Shown here one piece after another: positions 7,635-13,407 of a DNA stretch of 13,407 nucleotides. The stretch is from JALHMQ01 sp020248785 (GTDB lineage: Bacteria > Pseudomonadota > Gammaproteobacteria > Burkholderiales > Burkholderiaceae_F). The translations under genes were made by a program, and so were the position numbers. The notes under the pieces were generated by a model. It ran no database searches. It saw only the letters and a program-made list of their open reading frames with translations, and had not been told where the DNA came from. Position 1 is the first letter of the stretch. Every line of letters starts with the position of its first letter. Where the stretch lies: assembly GCA_046343415.1 (NCBI GenBank), contig JBKDNL010000261.1, positions 1-13,407 on the forward strand, written 5' to 3'.

Positions 7635-8099
7635 TCAGCCCTTGGCGAACATCGCCTCCATGCGGCGCTGGCCCTCGGCCTCACTGACTTCCTCGATGCG
7701 CGTGCCAATGGACCACTGGAAGCCGAACGGGTCCTTCAGCGTCCCGGTGCGGTCGCCGTAGAACTGGTTCTCCACGGGCCGCACCTCGGTGCGGCCAGCA
7801 TCCAGCGCCCGCTTGAAAGCCGCATCAACGTCCGGCACGTAGATGATGAACGACACCGGCGAGCCGCCCAGGGCCTGCGGGCTCGGGTTGCCCCACTGCG
7901 GGTTCTCCTCGGCCATCATGATGTGGGTGTCGCCGATCATGCTCTCGGCGAGCGCACGGCTGCCGTCGAGCATGGTCACCTTCATCGCCAACTCGGCGCC
8001 GAAGGCGCGATCGTGGAACTGCGCGGCGGCGACCGCGTCACGCACCGTGAGGTACGGTGTGACCGTGTGATTGCCAGCGGGTTTCGAGGCAACTGCCAA
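7635..8099 (-). CDS. PhnB-like VOC-fold protein
   Basis: A 154-residue protein with the PhnB-like VOC pattern: HTVTPYLTVRDAVAAAQFHD near the start, the middle strand HIMMAEENP, and the C-terminal YGDRTGTLKDPFGFQWSIGT. The family includes metal-dependent dioxygenases, isomerases and resistance proteins as well as proteins with no known activity, so I assign only the fold. The start is a TTG at 8099, supported by AGGA at 8107-8110 with 7-nt spacing; no ATG lies near the conserved N-terminus. It sits 65 bp behind coxM on the same strand and 2 nt ahead of the second VOC gene, so it may be read from the coxSLM transcript. No frame problem is seen. Confidence 0.87.
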   Translation of the reverse strand: MAVASKPAGNHTVTPYLTVRDAVAAAQFHDRAFGAELAMKVTMLDGSRALAESMIGDTHIMMAEENPQWGNPSPQALGGSPVSFIIYVPDVDAAFKRALDAGRTEVRPVENQFYGDRTGTLKDPFGFQWSIGTRIEEVSEAEGQRRMEAMFAKG

Positions 8100-8106
8100 C
8101 GCAAGT

Positions 8107-8110
8107 TCCT
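8107..8110 (-). promoter_or_regulatory. Ribosome binding site supporting a TTG start
   Basis: AGGA on the minus strand lies 7 nt before the TTG at 8099. It is the reason for choosing this rare start codon for the PhnB-like gene, since no ATG or GTG upstream gives a better fit before the coxM stop. Confidence 0.55.
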
Positions 8111-8164
8111 ACAGGAAAGAGGACTCCATCCATCGCGGATGACGGCGCCGAAATCCCGACCCCG

Positions 8165-8959
8165 CTAGGCGGCCGCAGCCACGGCGCGCTTGGCGAGCAC
8201 TGGAATCAGGTGCGCGCGGTACTCGGCGCTGCCGTGCAGGTCGCTGTTCAGGCCATCGGCGGGGATCGTCACGCCGTCGCAGCTCTCCGGCGCCCACTTG
8301 GCATTGAGCCGGTCCTCCAGCGCCTTGACGCGGAAAGCATGGGCACCAGCGCCGGTGACCGCGACACGAGCACCGCTGGCGGTCTTGGCAACGAATACAC
8401 CCACGATCGCGAAGCGCGACGCCGGCTGCTTGAACTTGATGTACGCCGCCTTCTCCACTGCCGGGAACGTGACGGCGGTGATGATCTCGCCCGGCTTCAG
8501 CGCCGTTTCGAACAGGCCCTTGAAGAACTCGTCGGCGGCAATGCTGCGCGTGTTTGTGTGGATGGTCGCGCCCATGCCCAGCGCGCCCGCTGGGTAGCAG
8601 GCGGCGGGATCGCTGTTGGCGAGCGAGCCGCCGATGGTGCCGCGGTTGCGCACCTGCCGGTCGCCGATGCCGGCCGCCAGGCAGGCGATCGCCGGCGCCT
8701 TGGCCTGGACGTCCTTGCCGGCGGCAACCTCGGCGTGCGTGGTCATGGCGCCGATACGCACGCCGCTGCCGTCGGCCTTGATGCCCTTGAGCTCCGCGAT
8801 GCCGTTCAGGTCGATGAAGCCCTCGATGCTGGTCAGGCCCAGGCGCATTGACGGCAGGATCGACTGCCCGCCGGCGATGATCTTGTCATCGCCGTGCTGG
8901 CTCAGTTGCTTCACGACGTCGGCGACCGTCGTCGGGCGGTGATAGTGGGTGTGATGCAC
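8165..8959 (-). CDS. coxM: CoxM, FAD-binding medium subunit of the Mo hydroxylase
   Basis: A 264-residue FAD subunit that passes electrons from the iron-sulfur clusters to the acceptor. Both family FAD motifs are present: AGGQS at residues 29-33 and TIGGSLANSDPA at 108-119, followed by the C-terminal CO-dehydrogenase flavoprotein domain (FAIVGVFVAKTASGARVAVT). The open frame runs upstream to 9346 over the end of coxL and an inverted repeat, which is not plausible coding. The start is GTG 8959, giving MHHTHYHRP, with GGGAG 7 nt upstream. Length is near the usual 260-290. It is third in S-L-M order, 101 bp after coxL, with the gap holding an inverted-repeat element, and it precedes the VOC genes by 65 bp. 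Confidence 0.95.
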   Translation of the reverse strand: MHHTHYHRPTTVADVVKQLSQHGDDKIIAGGQSILPSMRLGLTSIEGFIDLNGIAELKGIKADGSGVRIGAMTTHAEVAAGKDVQAKAPAIACLAAGIGDRQVRNRGTIGGSLANSDPAACYPAGALGMGATIHTNTRSIAADEFFKGLFETALKPGEIITAVTFPAVEKAAYIKFKQPASRFAIVGVFVAKTASGARVAVTGAGAHAFRVKALEDRLNAKWAPESCDGVTIPADGLNSDLHGSAEYRAHLIPVLAKRAVAAAA

Positions 8960-8966
8960 TTGTGAT

Positions 8967-8971
8967 CTCCC
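8967..8971 (-). promoter_or_regulatory. Ribosome binding site deciding the coxM GTG start
   Basis: GGGAG on the minus strand, 7 nt before GTG 8959. It separates the true coxM start from a much longer upstream open frame that reads through the coxL end. Confidence 0.7.
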
Positions 8972-8982
8972 GTTCTTGCTTT

Positions 8983-9053
8983 GTCGCCCCGACGCAGGCC
9001 GGGGCCCAGGTTCCAGCGGTTGCGCAAGTGGTCCCGGCCTGCGCCGGGGCGAC
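8983..9053. repeat. Inverted-repeat element, copy 2 (coxL-coxM gap)
   Basis: The arms at 8983-9005 and 9031-9053 are 23 nt each, complementary with two mismatches, around a 25-nt loop. The core is GCAGGCCGGG paired with CCCGGCCTGC. The same arm sequence appears at 4297-4320. In the coxLM transcript it would form a strong hairpin between the coxL stop and the coxM ribosome site. It resembles dispersed palindromes of Burkholderiales. No open frame or transposase belongs to it. Confidence 0.85.
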
Positions 9054-9060
9054 GTGCGCT

Positions 9061-11424
9061 TCAGTGTCTGGCGGACTTCAGCGTTTTCCACACCGTGTGC
9101 GGCGTAGCCGGCATTGGAACGTCCTGGATGCCCAGGTGCCAGACCGCGTCGGTGATCGCGTTGATGACGGCCGCGGGCGAGCCGATCGCACCCGCCTCGC
9201 CGCAGCCCTTGACGCCGAGCGGGTTGTGCGTGCACGGCGTGCCCTTGGCCGTCTCGACGACGAACGTCGGCAGATCGTCGGCGCGCGGCGTGGCGTAGTC
9301 CATCAGCGTGCCGGTCACGAGCTGGCCGTCCTCGTTGTACTGGCAACCTTCGAGCAGCGCCTGGCCGATGCCCTGCGCCAGTCCGCCGTGCACCTGGCCC
9401 TCGACGATCATCGGATTGACGACGTTGCCAAAGTCATCCACCGCGGTGAAGCGGTCGATGCGCGTGACGCCGGTGGCCGGGTCGATCTCGACCTCGCACA
9501 CGTACGAGCCCGCCGGGTAGGTGAAGTTGGTGGGGTCGTAGAACGCGTTCTCGTTCAGGCCCGGCTCGAGCTTGTCGAGCGGATAGTTGTGCGGCACGTA
9601 GGCGGTCAGCGCCACCTCGGCGAAGGTCTTCTTGCGGTCCGTACCCGCCACCTTGAACTCGCCGTTGGAAAACTCGATGTCGGCGTCGGACGCCTCCAGC
9701 AGGTGTGCGGCGATCTTCTTGCCCTTGGCGATGATCTTGTCGGTCGCCTTCACGATCGCGGTGCCGCCCACCGCCAGCGAGCGACTGCCGTAGGTGCCCA
9801 TGCCAAAGACGACCTTGCCCGTGTCGCCATGCTGTATGTCGACGTCGTCGATGCCGATGCCAAGCTTGTCGGCCACCACCTGCGCGAAGGTCGTCTCATG
9901 GCCCTGCCCATGCGAGTGCGAGCCGGTGAACACGGTGACCTTGCCGGTTGGATGCACGCGCACCTCGCCGGCCTCGAACAGGCCCGCCCGCGCGCCGAGC
10001 GCGCCGGCGACATTCGAGGGCGCCAGACCGCAGGCCTCGATGTAGCAGGCGTAGCCGAGACCCCGCATCAGCCCCTTCTTGGCGCTGTCCTCCTTGCGCC
10101 TGGCGAAGCCCGCCACGTCGGCCAGTTGCTGCGCGCGGGTGAGCGTGGCGTCGTAGTCACCGGTGTCGTAGGTGAGCCCCACCGGCGTGGCGTAGGGGAA
10201 GGTCTTGATGAAGTTGCGACGGCGGATTTCGGCCGGGTCGAGCTTCATCTCGCGCGCCGCGGTCTCGACGATGCGCTCGACGACATAGGTCGCCTCGGGC
10301 CGGCCCGCACCGCGATAGGCATCCACCGGCGCGGTGTTGGTGAACACCGCCTTGACCTCGCAGTAGATCGCCGGCGTCGCGTACTGGCCCGCCAGCAGCG
10401 TGGCGTACAGGATCGTCGGGATGCACGAGGCGAACGTCGAGAGATACGCGCCCATGTTCGCGGTGGTGTGCACGCGCAGCGCCAGAAACTTGCCGTCCGC
10501 ATCCAGCGCAAGCTCGGCCTTGGTCACGTGGTCACGCCCGTGCGCGTCTGACAGGAACGACTCGCTGCGCTCGGCGGTCCACTTGATCGGGCGGCCCACC
10601 TTGCGGCTCGCCCACACCAGCGCGGTCTCTTCGGCATACAGGTAGATCTTGGAGCCGAAGCCGCCACCGACGTCCGGCGCCACCACACGCACCTTGTGCT
10701 CCGGCAGCCCGAGCACGAATGCGGTCATGAGCAGCCGCTCGACGTGCGGGTTCTGGTTGGAGACATAGAGCGTGTACGAGTCGTCGGCCCGGCTGTACAC
10801 CGCGTTGGCCGCACGCGGCTCCAGCGCGTTGGGCACCAGCCGGTTGTTGACGATGTCGAGCGTCGTCACATGCGCGGCCTTGGCGAACGCCGCGTCCGTG
10901 GCCGCCTTGTCGCCACAGCCCCACACGTAACACACGTTGTCCGGCGCGATGTCGTGCACCGCCGCCTTCGCCTTGTCGGCGGTCGCCGTGTCGGCAACGG
11001 CAGGCAGGATCTCGTAGTCGACGTCGATCAGGTTGGCCGCATCCTTGGCGGCGTGCAGCGTGTCGGCCACCACGAGCGCCACGTGGTCGCCCACGTAGCG
11101 CACCTTGTCGAGCGCCAGCACCGCGTGCTTGGGCTCCTTCATCGGGCTGCCGTCGAGGTTGTTGATGAGCCAGCCGCAGGGCAGGCCACCGACATTCTCG
11201 AAGTCCTTGCCGGTGTAGATCGCCAGCACGCCCGGCGCCTTGAGCGCCTTGGCCGTGTCGATGCCGCGGATCTTCGCGTGGGCATGCGGGCTGCGCAGAA
11301 AGCAGGCGTAACTCTGATTCGGCTGCGTGATGTCGTCGGTGTACTGCCCGTTGCCGGTCAGGAAGCGGTAGTCCTCTTTCCGCTCGACGGACTTGCCTAT
11401 GAAGCCGGGTGTTGGATCGTTCAT
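9061..11424 (-). CDS. coxL: CoxL-like molybdopterin large subunit, form II
   Basis: A 787-residue catalytic subunit of the xanthine dehydrogenase/CO dehydrogenase family. Mo-pterin-binding motifs are VGGGFGSK (252-259) and HGQGHETTF with Gln507. The active-site loop reads AYRGAGR (369-375), the form II signature; form I CO dehydrogenases carry AYxCSFR, with the Cys that holds copper. The catalytic Glu is Glu743 in GCGEAG. The protein is therefore a real Mo hydroxylase, but CO may not be its substrate; related form II-like enzymes act on aldehydes and N-heterocycles. I chose ATG 11424 (MNDPTPGF) with GAGGAG 6 nt upstream, and not the frame opening at 11469. It follows coxS by 146 bp, an unusually long gap containing a 7-bp hairpin. 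Confidence 0.95.
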   Translation of the reverse strand: MNDPTPGFIGKSVERKEDYRFLTGNGQYTDDITQPNQSYACFLRSPHAHAKIRGIDTAKALKAPGVLAIYTGKDFENVGGLPCGWLINNLDGSPMKEPKHAVLALDKVRYVGDHVALVVADTLHAAKDAANLIDVDYEILPAVADTATADKAKAAVHDIAPDNVCYVWGCGDKAATDAAFAKAAHVTTLDIVNNRLVPNALEPRAANAVYSRADDSYTLYVSNQNPHVERLLMTAFVLGLPEHKVRVVAPDVGGGFGSKIYLYAEETALVWASRKVGRPIKWTAERSESFLSDAHGRDHVTKAELALDADGKFLALRVHTTANMGAYLSTFASCIPTILYATLLAGQYATPAIYCEVKAVFTNTAPVDAYRGAGRPEATYVVERIVETAAREMKLDPAEIRRRNFIKTFPYATPVGLTYDTGDYDATLTRAQQLADVAGFARRKEDSAKKGLMRGLGYACYIEACGLAPSNVAGALGARAGLFEAGEVRVHPTGKVTVFTGSHSHGQGHETTFAQVVADKLGIGIDDVDIQHGDTGKVVFGMGTYGSRSLAVGGTAIVKATDKIIAKGKKIAAHLLEASDADIEFSNGEFKVAGTDRKKTFAEVALTAYVPHNYPLDKLEPGLNENAFYDPTNFTYPAGSYVCEVEIDPATGVTRIDRFTAVDDFGNVVNPMIVEGQVHGGLAQGIGQALLEGCQYNEDGQLVTGTLMDYATPRADDLPTFVVETAKGTPCTHNPLGVKGCGEAGAIGSPAAVINAITDAVWHLGIQDVPMPATPHTVWKTLKSARH

Positions 11425-11443
11425 CCTTGTCTCCTCGGTGTAC

Positions 11444-11461
11444 GCGACGCTTGTGCGTCGC
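11444..11461. other. Short perfect hairpin just upstream of coxL
   Basis: GCGACGC (11444-11450) and GCGTCGC (11455-11461) pair perfectly around a TTGT tetraloop, on either strand. It ends 7 nt upstream of the GAGGAG ribosome site of coxL in the transcript. There is no U-run, so it is not an intrinsic terminator; a role in coxL translation or message stability is possible. Confidence 0.55.
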
Positions 11462-11570
11462 AAGTGCATCTCGTCGAGTCTGATCTGCTTCGCGGGCCTC
11501 GGAACGGCCCCGCGCCCGCAAAGTCAGGTCCGCCGCTGGCGCGCCGGACGTCGACGAAGCGCGCGCGTTC

Positions 11571-12041
11571 CTACTTGCCCATCGCGCGGGCGCCTTCGGC
11601 GACCGCCTTGACGATGTTCTGGTAGCCCGTGCAGCGGCAGATGTTCCCCTCGAGCCCGTCGCGGATCTCGCGCTCGGTGCGGTGCGGGTGGTGCTGCACG
11701 AGATCGATGGCGCTCATCACCATGCCCGGCGTGCAGAAGCCGCACTGCAGTCCATGGCAGGCCTTGAACGCGGCCTGCATCGGGTGCAGGCCCTCGGCCG
11801 GCGTGATGCCTTCGATGGTGGTGACCTCCTGACCTTCCATCTGCAGGGCGAGCACGTTGCACGCCTTGACGGCGCAGCCGTTCACGTGGACTGTGCAGGC
11901 GCCGCACTGCGCCGTGTCGCAGCCGACATGGGTACCGGTCAGACGCAGGTGGTCACGGAGAAAATTGACGAGCAGGGTCTCGGGCGCAACCTCGGCCGTG
12001 ACGGCCTTGCCGTTGACCCGCAAGGTAAGCGGGACGATCAT
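11571..12041 (-). CDS. coxS: CoxS, [2Fe-2S] small subunit of the Mo hydroxylase
   Basis: A 156-residue iron-sulfur subunit carrying electrons from the Mo centre to FAD. The ferredoxin-like N-terminal domain has Cys41, Cys46, Cys49 and Cys61 (CDTAQCGAC..AC). The C-terminal helical domain has Cys100, Cys103, Cys135 and Cys137 (CGFC and CRC). All eight cluster ligands are present, and the length is normal for the family. ATG 12041 is preceded by GAGGAG with 5-nt spacing. It is the first gene of the S-L-M unit and lies 30 nt downstream (in transcription) of five 15-bp tandem repeats. Confidence 0.96.
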   Translation of the reverse strand: MIVPLTLRVNGKAVTAEVAPETLLVNFLRDHLRLTGTHVGCDTAQCGACTVHVNGCAVKACNVLALQMEGQEVTTIEGITPAEGLHPMQAAFKACHGLQCGFCTPGMVMSAIDLVQHHPHRTEREIRDGLEGNICRCTGYQNIVKAVAEGARAMGK

Positions 12042-12070
12042 GGTGTCTCCTCGTGAAAGCGTTGCGCTTG

Positions 12071-12145
12071 TCGCTTGCTTTTAGGTCGCTTGCTTTTCGG
12101 TCGCTTGCTTTTCGGTCGCTTGCTCTTCGGTCGCTTGTCTTTCGA
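12071..12145. repeat. Five 15-bp tandem repeats in the coxS leader
   Basis: Units are 12071-12085, 12086-12100, 12101-12115, 12116-12130 and 12131-12145. On the minus strand the consensus is CCGAAAAGCAAGCGA. Units 2 and 3 are identical; units 1, 4 and 5 carry one to four changes toward the edges. The array ends 30 nt before the coxS ATG, so it lies in the promoter or 5' leader. It has no spacers, so it is not a CRISPR. Head-to-tail 15-bp spacing could be a regulator-binding array, an unstructured purine-rich leader, or slippage-prone DNA. Confidence 0.9.
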
Positions 12146-12307
12146 TGCGCGAGCGGGTCAGATTAACCGCACCCCGTTGGACAACGCAAGCAACGCGCAA
12201 TTCCTCCCAGCCGCCCGCGCCTTCGCGTGAGCGGCGGCATGCCCCGGCACCGCGCGGCGCGTGCCTAGAATCGCTGGAGCCGGTCACCGCGTGCCCAAGG
12301 AGGCGCC
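12146..12307. promoter_or_regulatory. Divergent control region, coxS / xdhC
   Basis: This sequence lies between the repeat array and xdhC. A possible -10 box, TAGAAT (12266-12271), sits 37 nt before the xdhC ATG. Immediately upstream is a dyad GGCAC (12246-12250) / GTGCC (12261-12265). Farther left, GCCGCC (12210-12215) pairs with GGCGGC (12233-12238), enclosing CGCG-CCTT-CGCG (12216-12227). No good -35 box is visible, and the coxS promoter is not identifiable by eye. Confidence 0.4.
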
Positions 12308-13309
12308 ATGGACAACGTCGACACACAGGTGCTGAAGAAGGCCGATGAGTGGCTGCGCGAGGGCCGCCGCGCCGTGCTGGGGACGATCGTCCGGACCTGG
12401 GGCTCGGCACCGCGGCCGGTCGGCTCGCTGGTCGTCATCCGCGACGACGGGCTGGTGGTCGGCTCGGTCTCCGGCGGTTGCATTGAGGACGATCTGGTCG
12501 ATCGCGTGCGCGCCAAGGCGCTCGCCGTCGACAAGCCGCAGCGCGTCAAGTACGGCGTGACCGCCGAGGACGCCTTCAAGTTCGGCCTGCCGTGCGGCGG
12601 CACGCTGGTACTCGTGCTGGAACCGGTCACCCCGCGGTCACAAATTGCCGCCCTGCTCCAGCGCGTGACCGCGGGCAAGCAAACAGTGCGGCGCCTGGAC
12701 ATGACCAGCGGCGCGGTGCAACTGGACGACGGCAGCGGGCGCGATGTGCTGCGCGCCACGGACGCCGAGCTCATCAGCGTGCATGGCCCGCGGCTGCGCC
12801 TGCTCATCATCGGCGCCGGACAGCTCACGCACTACCTGGCGCAAATGGCGCTGGCATGCGACTACAACGTGACCATCTGCGATCCGCGCGAGGAGTACGC
12901 GGACGGCTGGCTGGTGCCGGGCACCACGCTGGTCCGCACGATGCCCGACGACACGGTCGTCGAGCTGGCGCCAGACGCCAACACTGCCATCGTTGCGCTG
13001 ACCCATGACCCCAAGCTCGACGACCTTGCGCTGATGGAGGCACTGAAGTCCGACGCGTTCTATGTCGGCGCCATCGGCAGCCAGAAGAACCAGGCCAAGC
13101 GCAAAGAGCGGCTCGTGGAGTTCGGCGTGACGCCTGAACAACTCAAGAAGTTGCATGGACCGGTCGGCATAAAAAACGGCGCGCGTACGCCGCCGGAGAT
13201 CGCAGTGTCGATCCTGGCCGAACTCACCGCGCAGAAGTACGGCTACCGGATTCCGACGCCGGTGGCACCGGCAGCGTTGCCTGCCGAAGCAGGGTGCGCC
13301 ATCGAGTGA
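12308..13309 (+). CDS. xdhC: XdhC/CoxI family molybdenum-cofactor chaperone
   Basis: A 333-residue two-domain XdhC/CoxI protein. The N-terminal domain holds SGGCIE (55-60) and PCGGT (95-99). The C-terminal Rossmann-type domain holds IIGAGQLTHYLAQ (167-179), DPREEY (192-197) and the family tail GARTPPEIAVSILAE. In xanthine dehydrogenase systems XdhC binds the Mo cofactor, promotes its sulfuration and hands it to the large subunit; here it is inferred to serve the CoxL-like enzyme. ATG 12308 has AAGGAGG 4 nt upstream. It is transcribed away from coxS across a 266-bp shared control region. The last dozen residues after the conserved tail are low complexity. Confidence 0.94.
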   Translation: MDNVDTQVLKKADEWLREGRRAVLGTIVRTWGSAPRPVGSLVVIRDDGLVVGSVSGGCIEDDLVDRVRAKALAVDKPQRVKYGVTAEDAFKFGLPCGGTLVLVLEPVTPRSQIAALLQRVTAGKQTVRRLDMTSGAVQLDDGSGRDVLRATDAELISVHGPRLRLLIIGAGQLTHYLAQMALACDYNVTICDPREEYADGWLVPGTTLVRTMPDDTVVELAPDANTAIVALTHDPKLDDLALMEALKSDAFYVGAIGSQKNQAKRKERLVEFGVTPEQLKKLHGPVGIKNGARTPPEIAVSILAELTAQKYGYRIPTPVAPAALPAEAGCAIE

Positions 13310-13349
13310 TCTCACCTCGGAGCGGACTGACACCCGCAAAGGACAACGG

Positions 13350-13407
13350 TTGAAATCTCCGATGCGCCGCCATCCCCACGCAGGTCCTCTGATGTCGGTG
13401 TTGGCCG
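13350..13407 (+). CDS. Possible start of a further gene, cut by the window edge
   Basis: Downstream of xdhC an open frame begins at TTG 13350 (AAAGGA 6 nt upstream) or ATG 13362 and stays open to the end, reading MRRHPHAGPLMSVLA. The final VLA followed by a codon starting with G would be compatible with the VLAAG-type N-terminus of MobA-like nucleotidyltransferases (MocA), which often sit beside xdhC. Fewer than 20 codons are visible, so both existence and identity are tentative. Confidence 0.25.
   Translation, partial: MKSPMRRHPHAGPLMSVLA

Noticed and set aside
8983..9053. The inverted repeat as an insertion sequence or IS remnant
   Set aside because: There is no transposase or target-site duplication, and only about 70 bp with a hairpin.
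8962..10551. A 529-codon plus-strand open frame opposite coxL
   Set aside because: It is antisense to a clearly conserved CoxL sequence, its translation is Arg/Val/Gly-rich with no domain, and long antisense frames are common at this G+C content.
9061..11424. Calling the enzyme a proven carbon monoxide dehydrogenase
   Set aside because: The form I AYxCSFR loop is absent, so only the family-level Mo hydroxylase call is supported.
12071..12145. Tandem repeats as a CRISPR array
   Set aside because: The units abut directly with no spacers, are only 15 bp, and no cas gene is present.
12081..12410. A 109-codon minus-strand frame whose end reads as QATEKQATEKQAT
   Set aside because: The peptide repeat is only the 15-bp DNA array read in frame. 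The rest is antisense to xdhC, and no start with a ribosome site lies near the array.

Overview
The window is G+C-rich, roughly two thirds G+C by eye. It carries a complete aerobic-type molybdenum hydroxylase locus of the CO-dehydrogenase (Cox) family. The gene content, the G/C-ending codon use and a GTCGCCCCGGCGCAGGCCGG-type inverted repeat suggest a betaproteobacterium, probably Burkholderiales. The taxonomy is inference, because no rRNA or marker gene is present.

Layout from right to left: xdhC/coxI (+, 12308-13309), which encodes a molybdenum-cofactor insertion chaperone, is transcribed away from coxS-coxL-coxM (-, 12041-8165). Between them lies a 266-bp divergent region holding five 15-bp tandem repeats. 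A possible next gene starts at the right edge. Two small VOC-fold genes (-, 8099-7206) follow coxM. They meet a small cupin gene (+, 6847-7200) tail to tail, with 5 bp between the stops. Further left on the minus strand come a lipoprotein-type serine hydrolase of the beta-lactamase/EstB family (6509-5340), coxD (MoxR AAA+ ATPase, 5294-4383) and coxE (VWA/MIDAS protein, 4285-2990). The leftmost gene is a broken one (2689-294). It encodes a lipoprotein with a Pro-rich linker, a beta-propeller-like repeat region and a C-terminal alpha/beta hydrolase.

How the genes work together: CoxS (two [2Fe-2S] clusters), CoxM (FAD) and CoxL (Mo-pterin) form the three-subunit hydroxylase. XdhC would protect and deliver the cofactor. 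CoxD and CoxE would act together in ATP-driven active-site maturation. The large subunit carries the form II active-site loop AYRGAGR, not the form I AYxCSFR loop, and the gene order is S-L-M. It should therefore not be read as a proven CO dehydrogenase, and its substrate is open. The VOC, cupin and serine-hydrolase genes between coxM and coxD have no known role in the classical system and are the most likely place for substrate-specific functions.

Odd points: the left-hand gene needs five frame corrections, and the distal VOC gene needs one at a G5 run. The other genes read cleanly. Two copies of one inverted-repeat element sit in intergenic gaps inside the locus (coxL/coxM and coxD/coxE). 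I see no insertion sequence, CRISPR array, tRNA or rRNA.
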